Source: Okapia johnstoni (lineage: Eukaryota; Chordata; Mammalia; Artiodactyla; Giraffidae). From it: 64,000 nt of DNA. Made by a program: the position numbers and the translations under genes. The notes below the pieces were generated by a model. That model was not told where the DNA came from and made no database searches. It saw only the letters and a list, made by a program, of their open reading frames with translations. Positions 44,540 through 54,654 of the stretch are shown in pieces; the stretch's first letter is position 1, and the number at the start of each line of letters is the position of its first letter. The stretch spans positions 100,011,461 through 100,075,460 of the forward strand of contig CM044307.1 in NCBI GenBank assembly GCA_024291935.2, written 5' to 3'.

Positions 44540-44670
44540 ATCCAGTCATAATTCAAGGCCCATCTCAAGCCCCTCCCACAGCCTCCTCCAAGATGCTTTT
44601 TTAATTACTTCAGGCCGCAATGACCTCCCTGTCCTCTGGGCTGGTATAGCTCACAGTTAATTCAGGTAGT
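44540..44670 (+). repeat. Probable L2 LINE fragment
   Basis: AATTCAAGGCCCATCTCAAGCC, CCTCCCACAGCCTCCTCCAAG and CTCCCTGTCCTCTGGGCTGG fit L2 text ('tcaaatgtcacctcctcc..gaagccttcc'). Confidence 0.45.
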
Positions 44671-44822
44671 TGTGAAATTAAAATGAAGATGTATTTTACA
44701 AGTGTATGTGTAAGTTAGTCATTTGGCACATGGAACTATTTTCTTGGAGCAAGAATAAAATATATTTTATGTGGAGTTTCTAGTTTTGTTTTGTTTTGTT
44801 TTTAGTCAATTTTGTTTACCAT

Positions 44823-45122
44823 TTGTTGTTCAGTTGCTCAATCATGTTTGACTCTTTGCAACCCTGTGGACTGCAGCACACCAGGCTTCCCTGTCCTTCA
44901 CTGTCTCCCAGAGTTTGCTCAAACTCATGCCCATCGAGTTGGTGATGCCATCCAACCATCTCATTCTCTGTTGTCCCCTTCTTCTCCTGCCCTCAATCTT
45001 TCCCAGCATCAGAGTCTTTTCCAGTGAGTTGGTTCTTCACATCAGAGGGCCAAAGTATTAGAGCTTCAGCTTCAGCATCAGTCCTTCCAAGGAATATTCA
45101 GGGTTAATTTCCTTTAGGATTG
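44823..45122 (-). mobile_element. BovB 3' end, antisense
   Basis: TTGTTGTTCAGTTGCTCAATC at the left, TTGCTCAAACTCATGCCCATCG and TTCCTTTAGGATTG at the right. About 300 bp, 5'-truncated. Confidence 0.93.
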
Positions 45123-45144
45123 TTTCCCATTATTAGGAGATTTA

Positions 45145-45268
45145 GAGAAGGAAATGGCAACCCACTCCAGTATTCTTACCTGGAGAATCCCATGGACAGA
45201 GGAGCCTAGTGGGCTACAGTCCATGGGGTCGCAAAGAGTCGGACATGACTAAGTGACTAGTACTTGCT
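45145..45268 (+). mobile_element. Bov-A SINE
   Basis: GAGAAGGAAATGGCAACCCA through GTCGCAAAGAGTCGGACATG and ACTAAGTGACTAG. It retains CpG and is close to consensus. Confidence 0.92.
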
Positions 45269-45369
45269 TGCTTATACAGGCTATCAGGTAGAATATTGGC
45301 TGTAAGTAAAAAGGAGTGGAGCTAAGAAACTAAAGCATTTATTCAAGGGAAAGGTGAAGGTGTTTCGGT

Positions 45370-45540
45370 CTATAATTGTGGCTATGAGGATGCGGAGGGG
45401 TGGTCAGATTTGGACCATTTTGCGGAGGTGGAATAGGTAGGTTTTGATAATATAGAGATTAGGGGAAAGAGAGGAATCACAAATGACTCACAGGATCCTA
45501 ACCTGAGCTTCAGGCTGAATGCATAAGGCATTCCAAATGA
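45370..45540 (+). repeat. Ancient mammalian repeat (3' portion), family not assigned
   Basis: GGAGGGGTGGTCAGATTTGG, GGAGGTGGAATAGGTAGG, GGGGAAAGAGAGGAATCAC and CTAACCTGAGCTTCAGGC preserve the order 'agtggtcggattctgg..gaaggtagagccgacagg..gagagaggagtcaaggatgac..ttggcctgag', seen as the 3' part of the element at 56780-58075. Confidence 0.5.
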
Positions 45541-46324
45541 TGACTGCGTCATCTTCCACTGTTTTCTCCTGTTTTTTGTTAGCCTTATTTCCCCAGCTAA
45601 CATCCTCATGAATAAGTGCCCCACTGTATTCAGTGCCCATAGCATCTACCATAGCAGGAGTTTAATAAAACCTCTATTGATTTATCTTCTTTACTACTTG
45701 AACATGAAAATATTACCCAAGAACAATCTTCTTCCACAAGAAAAGCATTGTAGTAAAACTTTTAGAAACTTTAACATTGCTTTAAATGTATTTATGTTCC
45801 CAAGATTACTTGTAAGATAACTGCTCCATTTAGATGCCTTACATAAAATTTAAAATCTGAATTGGTCACTTTAATTACATGTTTAAATTGCACCAAGAAT
45901 ACCTTTCTGGTTATCATGTGACAACTTCTGTTAAGACTGTTGTGAAAGGCAAGATGGCATTTTAAAAGCTTTATAAGTTTTTAGTACTTTGCATGAGAAA
46001 ACAAATATCTATCAACATTTGTATATTGTGCATTCTTAGAACAATATTTAAATCTTAGTGACTTTATCTTTACCATTTATATGAAGATTCTGCTGATTTT
46101 TTTAATCTGTTTTGAACTTTCGGTAGTTTATGCAAGGCCATCTACCCTGTGGATTGTCTAAAACACCAGGCAACTCTATATTTTCTCCTGACACCCAGAA
46201 TAATCTTTGGTTGTCTGTACACTTCAGTATTGATGAGTTTTAGCAAAGACAACAAAGCAAATCATAGTTATTAATACTAAATTACATGCATAAAGTTCTT
46301 AGTTGCTTCCTGGCACCATGATAA
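45541..46324. other. Unassigned sequence
   Basis: No recognised gene or repeat. Confidence 0.45.
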
Positions 46325-46505
46325 ATAGGTGTATATTTTATTTCATTTAATCAGTGTAAATACTCGATGAAGTAAGTAACCTAATTTTTCCCATTTTACT
46401 GACAAAGACTGAGACCTTAAAGAGTAAAGTCAGTGCCTAAGATTACTTAGCTGTCAATCAAAAGAACTGAAATAAATATAAATCCACAACTCAGACTCTT
46501 AACTG
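46325..46505 (-). repeat. MIR SINE remnant
   Basis: On the plus strand: TTTCATTTAATCAGTGTAAA, GATGAAGTAAGTAACCTAAT, CCCATTTTACTGACAAAGACTG, GCCTAAGATTACTTAGCTGTC, CAACTCAGACTC. These are reverse-complement MIR landmarks. Confidence 0.75.
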
Positions 46506-46687
46506 CAAGGTATATTGCATATTGACATGAGACAGTAAATCCAGGTGATATTTTGATTATTTTTATAATTTGATTAACTGTAAATGTTTATATTTTCCAA
46601 CATTTTGAGATTCTGTGTTTTAACGTGTGTCCTCCTTCATTTGCCATCATTATCAGCTCTGTTTGTTTCATCCTTTTTTTCTGTTAG

Positions 46688-46873
46688 TGTTAGTTGCTCA
46701 GTTGTGTCCAACTCTTTGCGACTCCATGGACCCACCAGGCTTCTCTGTCCATAGAGTTCTCCATGCAAGTGGGTAGCCACTCCCTTGTCCAGGGGATCTT
46801 CCCTACTCAGGGATCAAACCCAGCTCTCCTGCATTGCAGGCAGATTCTTTACCGTCTGAGCCACCAGGGAATA
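46688..46873 (-). mobile_element. Bov-tA SINE
   Basis: GTTAGTTGCTCAGTTGTGTCC, CATGGACCCACCAGGCTTC and a tRNA-like head ending GAGCCACCAGGGAA. It has internal deletions of 10-20 bp, visible at CATGGACCCACC and CATGCAAGTGGG. Confidence 0.9.
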
Positions 46874-47584
46874 AAAGCCCTCCTTTTATTCTACCTTTTC
46901 TTCATTACCATCTTTTCTCCCTAGCCCAGATTTGGTGTTTTATTCCATAGATATTTAACACTCTGCCCAGAGAAGCATTCTTTGTACTTCATGACACTTG
47001 CTGCCATCGCTGTCACCATGCTCTCTCCTGGATCCACAATCCTGAACTCTAATTATATTTCTAAGATTTCTTAACTTGCTTTTCAGTGTCTCTGAGTGGA
47101 ATACTTCTGTGTGGATTCTGAGGTCTTACTAGAGGCTTTCTGAGTTTCTTTTTATTGCTAAATGGACGCTATAGCATTCCTATTACAGTAGGTTGATGTT
47201 TCTTTATCCTGTTCTTTCAATAATTTTCTAGTACTATGAAGAAAGAGGTGGAAAAATCAATAGAATTAGAATTGAAAAGAGCCTGTGACAAGATGAAAAT
47301 TGGGCAGAAACAAATTAAATGATTCTTTTTTTCCATTCTAAGTTGAAGATTAGATTCGCTGTTCCTTGCTTCTCTTAGAAAATAAAAAATGGAGAATATC
47401 TCTCATGTCATGTCCTTACTTTGGTTGTCTTCCGTGGAATACTTAATTTCATTCTGAACAAACTATCCTCTCAAAATCATGCCCTCTTATATGTTCATCA
47501 CAGGGACCAAGTGGTCCATAATAACATTTCCCATTGCCTTTTTTCCCATGAAGATCATACCTTTTGCTACTTCTCTTGATATGA
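46874..47584. other. Unassigned sequence
   Basis: No recognised gene or repeat. Confidence 0.45.
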
Positions 47585-47586
47585 AT

Positions 47587-47708
47587 GGAGTAGGAAATGG
47601 CAACCCACTCCACTATTCTTGCCTGGAGAATCCCACGGACAGAGGAGCTGGGCGGACTACAGTCCGTAGGGTTGCAAAGAGTTGGACATGACTCAGCAAC
47701 TGAGCAGT
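47587..47708 (+). mobile_element. Bov-A SINE
   Basis: GGAGTAGGAAATGGCAACCC through CAGTCCGTAGGGTTGC and GACTCAGCAACTGAGCAG. A weak flanking similarity (CTTGATATG at the left, GTTGATACG at the right) may be the duplication. Confidence 0.9.
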
Positions 47709-48379
47709 TGATACGGAAGTGAGGAGGGAAGTCATTCATATTTGAAAACCCCACTTATCAAAGCCTGCTAAATTATTCTTTACTATATTCTTCATGAAAT
47801 CTGGATTCTTGATTAACAACCTCCGTGTCCCCTTTAATGCCTCCCAGATACCTAGATCCTGATCATTTTACTCTCACTTATATTTGCTCTGTTTCTGCAA
47901 TATAGACTTACAGAGTCTTGTTCTGAAATCAGTTGTTAAGCCATCCCTGTGGATACTCAAGATTCCTTTCAGTACCCCACCCTAACTATTTTATCATTTT
48001 ATCTAAATTTTCATGATCTCAATCATTGAAGACAATCTTCTTCTAAAGCTAGATCCTCTAAACATACCTTTATTTAATATCTAGTTCTTGACTGCTTCCA
48101 TGAGGATGCCTTCATTTTCCAAGTCTATCTGATTGTGTATTCAAGGGAAAGAGGCATTTTGGACTAGAACTGTGGCTGCAGAAATGGTGACATGTGGCCA
48201 GATTTGCACTATCATGCCAAGCATTATTGATAAGTTCTAGCAGAGTTTCATGTTTATTTCTTAACATTATCTTGAAAAGTTGCTTTAGTGTATCATGTGA
48301 AACCTTAAATGAAATATCGTTTTACTGCTGAAGAGGAGGTTGTGCGAGATCACAGTATTCTAGTAATGGAAACATTTAC
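47709..48379. other. Unassigned sequence
   Basis: No firm call. The stretch near 48150-48260 (GTGACATGTGGCCAGATTTG) may be another fragment of the old element family described at 45370-45540. Confidence 0.35.
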
Positions 48380-48770
48380 TTAATATTTACTGCACGTATT
48401 TTTTAATTAATAAATTATTAAGGGCCAGGTCCTCTGCTCCATATTACCAGTGCTAGTGGGCATAAAGTAGACAATGTCTCCCAGAGTTTACTAATAACTT
48501 AGAAGAAAAACAATCAATTTATTACAAAGAAGTGTGATGAGTGATTTGGGAAACTATAGAAGTCTATGAAACTGTAGCAGGAGCATTCCATCTAGTTAAG
48601 AAAGCAATGACATTTCATTTGAGGTCCAAAGAACAATAAGTGTTAACCCTATCCTAGTGTTAAAGAGAGAATGTTGAAAAGCATAGTGGCCCTGGCTTCA
48701 AAGAGCTTACTGTACAGGGGTCTATATGCCTTCTGAGAGATCTTACTAAGAAATAGTTCAAATAAACTAG
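48380..48770 (+). repeat. Ancient mammalian repeat (5' half), family not assigned
   Basis: TTAAGGGCCAGGTCCTCTGC, ACAATGTCTCCCAGAGTTTAC, AAAAACAATCAATTTATTAC and GAGCATTCCATCTAG keep the landmark order of the old element whose fuller copy is at 56780-58075. Confidence 0.45.
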
Positions 48771-48854
48771 GAAGAACTTTTATACTGATAGCTATTTGCA
48801 CTTAAAATACACCTGAGCTTTGCGGGGGGAAAATATCTATGACTAGTCACCACC

Positions 48855-49140
48855 CCAAATCTCCTGAATTAAAATTTCTCGGTGTGAATCCTGAGAAGTT
48901 GTATTTTATAAGATCCCAACTGATTCCTTATATATGTGACTGCCTGGGAATCATTGCCTGAGATTTAAACATGGGTTTTCTTGAGAATCACCTTTGATGT
49001 TTTCTGTCTGCAGATTCCTGGGGCACACATAAGTACTGGAAGATTTAGAACTGAGAGGCCCAGAATCTTCATTTGTGGTCATCAATCCAATAGATTCTAG
49101 TTCAGGGATAGGTGAACCATACATAGATAAGCAGTGCTCT
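48855..49140 (+). mobile_element. Possible MER5-type hAT remnants
   Basis: One part (48880-48960) has TGAATCCTGAGAAGTTGTAT and GATCCCAACTGATTCC; a second (48970-49140) has TTGAGAATCACCTTTGATG, GCAGATTCCTGGGGCACAC and GGCCCAGAATCTTCATTTG. Both resemble MER5A text ('agaatcacctgg', 'cagattcctgggcccc', 'cccagaatctgcattt'). This may be two adjacent copies. Confidence 0.45.
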
Positions 49141-49335
49141 AAAGTTTTATGACATTTATCTGTTATAGAAGATTATGGACTAAATATTGATTTAAGTTAT
49201 AGAACAAGACTGGATCCAGTCACCTGGAGGGTATCTTAACTTTCGGGGCTTAAGCCGTCTTCTGTTCAAGCAGGTACTGTTCTGATATACAAATAGCAAA
49301 CCACATTTCTTTGTTCATAAAAATACAAATATATG

Positions 49336-49475
49336 TTCTTGTTCAGTCACTAAGTCATGTCCAACTCTTTGCGACCCCATGTACTACAGCACATCAGGCT
49401 TCCCTGTCCTCCACTATCTCCCGGAGTTTGCTCAAGTTCATGTCCATTGAGTCGGTGATGCTATCTAACCATTGT
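49336..49475 (-). mobile_element. BovB 3' end, antisense
   Basis: TTGTTCAGTCACTAAGTCATG, CCCCATGTACTACAGCACATC, TTGAGTCGGTGATGCTATC. A ~140-bp tail only. Confidence 0.9.
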
Positions 49476-49839
49476 ATACATGTACAGAGCTTTCAACGTG
49501 GAAGGAAAGGTGTTGGGCTTTTCCAATTCTCTTGTTTGTTTCTGTGACACTTCTGAGATCTACATAGTCAAATCACCACTATATAGCTCTTGCTTTCAGA
49601 AGGAGTCAAGAAAAAAAAATCAATACAATATTTCTGGGTTCTTTGTGAAGTATGTAGTCAAAAACATAACTTTCTGTAGACATGTGTTCCTTCTGATAAA
49701 AGCAGAATGCTCTGATAGCTGCACCCCATGCCTCTTTCAAGACAGTCACTGCACTGTAGCCAGAATGCTAATTTTCCTTCCGTGGTTTATCATCACTCTT
49801 CAGATGAAGTCATCTCCTTAATGAGGCCTATCATGCTCT
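49476..49839. other. Unassigned sequence with a 113-codon frame
   Basis: No repeat recognised. A plus frame at 49480-49821 has several Cys and hydrophobic residues but no family I can name. It begins a few bases after the BovB tail. I regard it as a chance frame. Confidence 0.35.
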
Positions 49840-50257
49840 AGAGGACATGCCCCCACCCACCTCCAACCTCATCTCTCCTCTTTCTTTGCTTCATTAAGTA
49901 CAACACACAGGCTTAATGTCACAAGGCACCTCCTTCCATGCACTGTCCTCTGCCTGCAGACCCCTGCCATCTCTGCCTGCTTCCACATCAACCCAGCTAA
50001 CACCCATCTGTTTCACATGTCAGCTCAGGAGTCACTTAGAGAATCCTACCTAGATGCCCCATCAAGATCAGTTTTATCAACATTATTTCTATCTCCTAGA
50101 GTGCTATTCTCAATAAGCTATTGTATATACTCTTTCATCAGTTTGTGTAATGTCCCCTTAACTAAACTGAAAGCAGAAACTGTGTGTGCATCTTTATTCA
50201 CCACACTGTCTACACATAGTAACTACTTAATAAATACTTGTTGAAGTGAATAAAGAG
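49840..50257 (+). repeat. L2 LINE 3' region
   Basis: CATGTCAGCTCAGGAGTCACTTAG, GAATCCTACCTAGATGCCCC, CTAAACTGAAAGCAGAAACTG and the end TAGTAACTACTTAATAAATACTTGTTGAAGTGAATAA in part match L2 order ('cacctcctcagagaggccttccctgacc..gactgtaagctccatgagggcagg..tgttgaatgaatga'). Confidence 0.72.
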
Positions 50258-50555
50258 TGTTAAAACAACACCTAGTCTATTTCCAGGACATCTGAATAAA
50301 GTATTTAATCAAGGCAATTCTAGAAACAAACGAAAAATTCAGATCAATTCTTGATATAGTATAAGGAAGAGTACCTTTTTTTTATATAGATAGTTATACA
50401 ATGTAAATGCCAGCAAAACATATTAGAAGAATAAGTCGTACATTTTTATTCATATGCAAGTAAGATTCTTGACTATTTCAGTTCTGTTTAAGACATAAAA
50501 CTAGGGTATTTTGACAACTTCTAGAGAAAAATCAGTTCAGATACTTTAATCAGAA

Positions 50556-50563
50556 GTAACTCT
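50556..50563 (+). repeat. Probable target-site duplication of BovB, left
   Basis: GTAACTCT; an identical copy follows the element at 53894-53901. Eight bases is short, so chance identity is not excluded. Confidence 0.6.
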
Positions 50564-51065
50564 CATAACAAGTATAATTTATTTTTTCTTAAACCTAACC
50601 AGTCTCTCCCATAAGGAAGCTTCCATAAGCTGCTTATCTTCTCCAAGAGGGCAGACAGAATGAAAAACCACAATCACAGAAAACTAATCAAACTGGTACA
50701 TGGACCACAACCTTGTCTAATTCAATGAAACAATGAGCCATGCCATGTAGGGCCACCCAAGACGGATGGGTCATGCTGGAGAGATGGTCATGCTGGACAA
50801 AACGTGGTCCACTGGAGAAAGGAATGGCAAAATACTTCAGTATTCTTGCCTTGAAAATCCCATGAACAGTGTGAAAAGGCAAAAAGATAAGATACTGTAA
50901 GATGAACTCCCCAGATCAGTAGGTGCTCACTACGCTACTGGAGAACAGTGGAGAAATAACTCCAGAAAGAATGAAGAGACTCAGTCAAAGCAAAAACAAC
51001 ACCCACTTGTGGATGTGACTGGTGATGGAAGTAAAGTCCAATGCTATAAAGAATAATATTGCATA

Positions 51066-51433
51066 GGAACATGGAAAGTTAGGTCCATGAATCAAGGTAA
51101 ATTGGAAAGGGTTAAATAAGAGATGGAAACAGTGAACATTGACGTTTTAGGAAGCAGTGAACTAAAATGGACTGGAATGGGCGAATTTAACTCAAGTGAC
51201 CATTATGTCTACTACTGTGGGTAAGAATCCCTTAGAAGAAATGAAGTAGCCCTCATACTTAACAATGGAATCCGAAATGCAGTACTTGGGTGCAATCTCA
51301 AAAACGACAGAATGATCTCTGTTTGTTTCCAAGGCAAACCGTTCAGTATCACATTAATCCAAGTCTATGCCCTGATCAGTAATGCTGAAGAAGCTGAAGT
51401 TGACAGTTCTATGAAGACCTACAATAGCGTCTA
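51066..51433 (+). pseudogene. BovB endonuclease-domain remnant
   Basis: Read from 51066 the frame gives GTWKVRSMNQGKLE, then ELKWTGMGEFNSSDHYVYYCG, then RNAVLGCNLKNDRMISVCFQ, which is the start of an APE-type endonuclease as in RTE LINEs. In-frame TAA codons at 51117-51119 and 51222-51224 replace what I recall as Gln codons, and TAG follows near 51432. Further domain text continues in shifted frames to about 51800, for example the 68-codon frame from 51467. The domain would cut target DNA to prime reverse transcription; this copy cannot make it. Confidence 0.85.
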
Positions 51434-52387
51434 GAAGTAACATCAAAAAAAGATGTCCTTTACATTATGGGGCTGGAATGCAAAAGTACAAAGTCAAGAG
51501 ATAACTGGAGTAACAGAAAAATTTGGCCTTGGAGTACAAAATTAAGCAGGGCAAAAACTAACAGAGTTTTGCCAAGAGAATGCATTGGTCATAGCAAACA
51601 CCCTCTTCCAATGACACAAGAGAAGACTCTACACATGGACATCACCAGATGGTCAATACTGAAATCAGATTGATTATATTCTTTGCAGCCAAAGATGGAG
51701 AAGCTCTATACAGTCAGCAAAAATAAGACCGGGAGCTGACTGTGGTTCAGATCATGAACTCCTTGCCAAAATCAGACTTAAATTGAAGGAAGTAGGGAAA
51801 ACCACTAGACCATCAGGTATGACCTACATCAAATCCCTTACGATTATACACTGGAAGTGACAAATAGATTCAAAGGATTAGGTCTTATAGACAGAGTGCC
51901 TGAAGAACTATGGATGGATATTCCTGACATTGTACAGGAGGCAGTGATCAAGACCATCCCCAAGAAAAAGAAATGCAAAAAAAGCAAAAAGGTATACTAA
52001 GGAGGCCTTACAAATAGCTGTGAAAAGAAGAGAAGCTAAAGGCAAAGGAGAAAAGGAAAGATATACCCGTCTGAATGCAGAATTCCAAAGAATAGCAAGG
52101 AAAGATAAGAAAGCCTTCCTCAGTGGTCAATGCAAAGAAATAGAGGAAAACAATAGAATAGGAAAGACTAGAGATACCTTCAAGAAAGTTAGATATACCA
52201 AGGGAATATTTCATGCAAAAATGGGCACAATAAGGGACACAAATTTTATGTACCTAAAAGAAGCAGACAATATTAAGAAGAATACACAGAAGAACTAAAC
52301 AAAAAAGAACTTCATGACCCAGACAACCACAATGGTGTGATCACTCACCTAGAGTCAGACATCCTAGAATGCGAAGTCAAGTGAGCC

Positions 52388-52720
52388 TTGGAAGGAAGGA
52401 AGCAAATAGGAAGCATCACTACAAACAAAGCTAGTGGAGGTTATGGAATTCCAGTTGAGCTATTTCAAATCCTAAAAGATGATGCTGTGGAAGTGCTACA
52501 CTCAATATGTCAGCAAATTTGGAAAACTCAGCAGTGGCCACAGGACTGGAAAAGGTCAGTTTGCATTCCAATCCCAAAGAAAGGCAATGCCAAAGAATGC
52601 TCAAACTACCACACAATTGCACTCATCTCACATGCTAGTAAAGTAATGCTCAAAATTCTCCAAACCAGGCTTCAACAGTACGTGAACCATGAACTTCCAG
52701 ATGTTCAAGCTGGATTTTGA
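52388..52720 (+). pseudogene. BovB reverse transcriptase, N-terminal fragment
   Basis: An open frame of 110 codons has YGIPVELFQILKDDAVEV, HSICQQIWKTQQWPQDWKRS, PIPKKGNAKECSNYHTIALI and, at its end, YVNHELPDVQAGF, followed by TGA at 52718-52720 in place of an Arg codon. Near 52391-52410 there is about 18 bp of extra GGAAGGAAGC-type sequence relative to the BovB text I recall, which would leave the frame intact. It corresponds to the antisense fragment at 15458-15778. Confidence 0.88.
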
Positions 52721-53259
52721 AAAGGCAGAGGAACCAGAGATCAAATTGCCAACATACGTTGGATCATCGAAAAAACAAAACAAAAGAGTTCCAGTCAAAC
52801 ATCTGCTTTATTCACTATGCCAAAGACTTTGACTCTGTGGATCACAACAAACTGTGGAAAATTCTGAAAGAGATGGGAATATCAGACCACCTGACCTGCC
52901 TCTTGAGAAATCTGTATGCAGGTCAGGAAGCAACAGTTAGAACTGGACATGGAACAACAGACTGGTTCCAAAAAGGAAAAGGAGTACGTCAAGGCTGTAT
53001 ATTGTCACCCTGCTTATTTAACTCTTATGCAGAGTACATCATGCAAAATGCAGGGCTTGATGAAGCACAGACTGGAATCAAGATGGCCGGGAGAAATATC
53101 AATAACCTCAGATATGCAGATGACACCACCCTTATGGCAGAAAGCAAAGAAGAACTAAAGAACCTCTTGATGAAAGTGAAAGAGGAGAGTGAAAAAGTTG
53201 GCTTAAAACACAACATTCAGAAAACTAAGATCATGACATCCAGTCCCATCATTTCATAA
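52717..53259 (+). pseudogene. BovB reverse transcriptase, catalytic-core fragment
   Basis: This is the longest open frame in the window (180 codons). Its first ~26 residues are out of the original frame; a net one-base shift near 52768-52815 restores it. Residues 31-43 read FIHYAKDFDSVDH: the first Asp of RT motif A (FIDYAKAFD in the family as I know it) is His at codon 52813-52815. Motif B text RQGCILSPCLFN lies near residues 91-102. Motif C YADD is intact at residues 133-136 (53113-53124). The start Met is an accident of the frame. It is a decayed transposon domain, not a host gene. Confidence 0.9.
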
Positions 53260-53893
53260 CAAATAGATGGAGAAACAATGGAAACAGTGAGAGACTTTAT
53301 TTTTTGAGGCTCCAGAATCACTGCAAATGGTAACTGCAGCCGTGAAATTAAAAGACACTTGCTCCTTGGAAGGAAAGATATGACCAAACTAGACAGCGTA
53401 TTAAAAAGCAGAGACATTACTTTGCCAACAAAGGTCCATCTAGTCAAAGCTATGGTTTTTCCAGTAGTCTTGAATGGATGTGGGAGTTGGACTATAAAGA
53501 AAGCTGAGCACCAAAGAATTGATGCTTTTGAACTGTGGTGTTGGAGAAGACTCATGTGAGTCCCTTGGACTGCAAGGAGATCCAACCTGTCCATCCTAAA
53601 GAAATCAGTCCTGAATATTCATTGGAAGGACTGATGTTGAAGCTGAAGCTCCAATACTTTGGCCACTTGATGGGAAGAACTGACTCCTTGGAAAAGACCC
53701 TGATGCTGGGAAAGATTGAAGGCAGAAGAAGAAGAGGATGACAGAGGATGAGATGGTTGGATGGCATCACTGACTGTATGGACATGAATCTGAGTAAGCT
53801 CTGGGAGTTGGTGATGGACAGGGAAGCTTGGCGTGCTGCAGTCCATGGGGTCACAGAGTTGGACACGACTGAATGACTGAACTGAACTGAGCT

Positions 53894-53901
53894 GTAACTC
53901 T
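53894..53901 (+). repeat. Probable target-site duplication of BovB, right
   Basis: GTAACTCT directly after the ACTGA-type 3' terminus; identical to 50556-50563. Confidence 0.6.
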
Positions 53902-54307
53902 ACATTCAAATATGATTAGAACTCTTTTCAAAAAGTTCTAATGATACCATTAGGTACCATCTAAATGATACCATTTAGAGTAGTGTTTAGAATTCTTCCC
54001 TCTAACCATTCTAAATCATGCCTATATTTGGTGGAAATATTTCATTTTTGAAAACATATTCAAAACTTTCCATATTGAATTTAAGATTCAAAGCTATAGC
54101 TTTACTCTTATATAAGCTTTTACTTCATATACCTGACTCCATTTAAAATGTTTGTAAAAAAAAAATGTTTGTAATATTATCCCTTTATTTTAAATAACAA
54201 TGAGTAGTCAACTTTACTTTTCCTCTTTTTTAATTGTGCATATCAGTTGCCGCCAGCTATTGTCTTGCTGGCAGTGTCTTTTGTTGATTAATATTTTTAC
54301 TGCCTTT

Positions 54308-54338
54308 ATCGGCACTACCTTGCCGATGGTTTAAACCA
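54308..54338. repeat. Adjacent hairpin and palindrome
   Basis: ATCGGCA (54308-54314) pairs with TGCCGAT (54321-54327) across a 6-nt loop. It directly abuts TGGTTTAAACCA (54327-54338), a perfect 12-bp palindrome. A further 6-bp pair, GCCAGC (54252-54257) with GCTGGC (54267-54272), lies upstream. Confidence 0.88.
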
Positions 54339-54376
54339 GAAGAGTCAGAGCCTAAATAGCAAATAGGATCAAAGTA

Positions 54377-54406
54377 TATTGGCTAAGACTATTGTCTTAG
54401 CCAATA
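54377..54406. repeat. Perfect 13-bp hairpin with 4-nt loop
   Basis: TATTGGCTAAGAC (54377-54389) and GTCTTAGCCAATA (54394-54406) are exact reverse complements around TATT. No T-run follows that would suggest a pol III terminator, and arms this short are below a usual microRNA precursor. Confidence 0.93.
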
Positions 54407-54654
54407 AAGAGAGTATTTATATTGTTCCAGTTTTAGGCAGCTGGTAGATCTTTTTCCAGTGGACCAAAATAAATATTATAGCACCTGTTTAATAAATTCA
54501 TTGAAAGCACATAGGTTTTAAAAACACTTGGTTCTACCTAAAGCAACTTGTTCAGAGGCTTGTGTGATACAGTCATCTTCTACCATGTTTATCCTTTGTA
54601 TCAGTAGTCTTTCTCACTCATATCTATTGAATTTATAGAGTTAGTGTTTATTTT

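Larger units (their letters stand above)
50564..53893 (+). mobile_element. BovB (RTE LINE), near full length
   Basis: About 3.33 kb, close to the usual BovB length. The 5' region includes CAGTCTCTCCCATAAGGAAGC and ATGGACCACAACCTTGTCTAA. The polyprotein region carries endonuclease then reverse transcriptase, and the 3' end shows the repeated ACTGA terminus (GACTGAACTGAACTGAG) rather than poly-A. An 8-bp duplication GTAACTCT flanks it. The copy is dead: stops lie in the endonuclease part (51117, 51222), a stop at 52718-52720 and a nearby frameshift break the RT, and RT motif A has lost its first Asp. BovB is well known as a LINE shared by ruminants and squamates through horizontal transfer, and it supplies the machinery for Bov SINEs. 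Confidence 0.94.
53902..54654. other. Unassigned sequence with a cluster of inverted repeats
   Basis: No recognised repeat family or gene. Inverted repeats at 54252-54272, 54308-54338 and 54377-54406 are listed separately or in the findings. Confidence 0.5.

Noticed and set aside
49480..49821. 113-codon plus frame
   Set aside because: Begins just after a BovB tail and shows no family signature; no supporting exon structure.
52717..53259. 180-codon open frame, the longest in the window, as a host gene
   Set aside because: It carries RTE-type reverse-transcriptase motifs (RQGC, YADD) and lies inside a BovB copy with stops and a frameshift. It is a transposon remnant.
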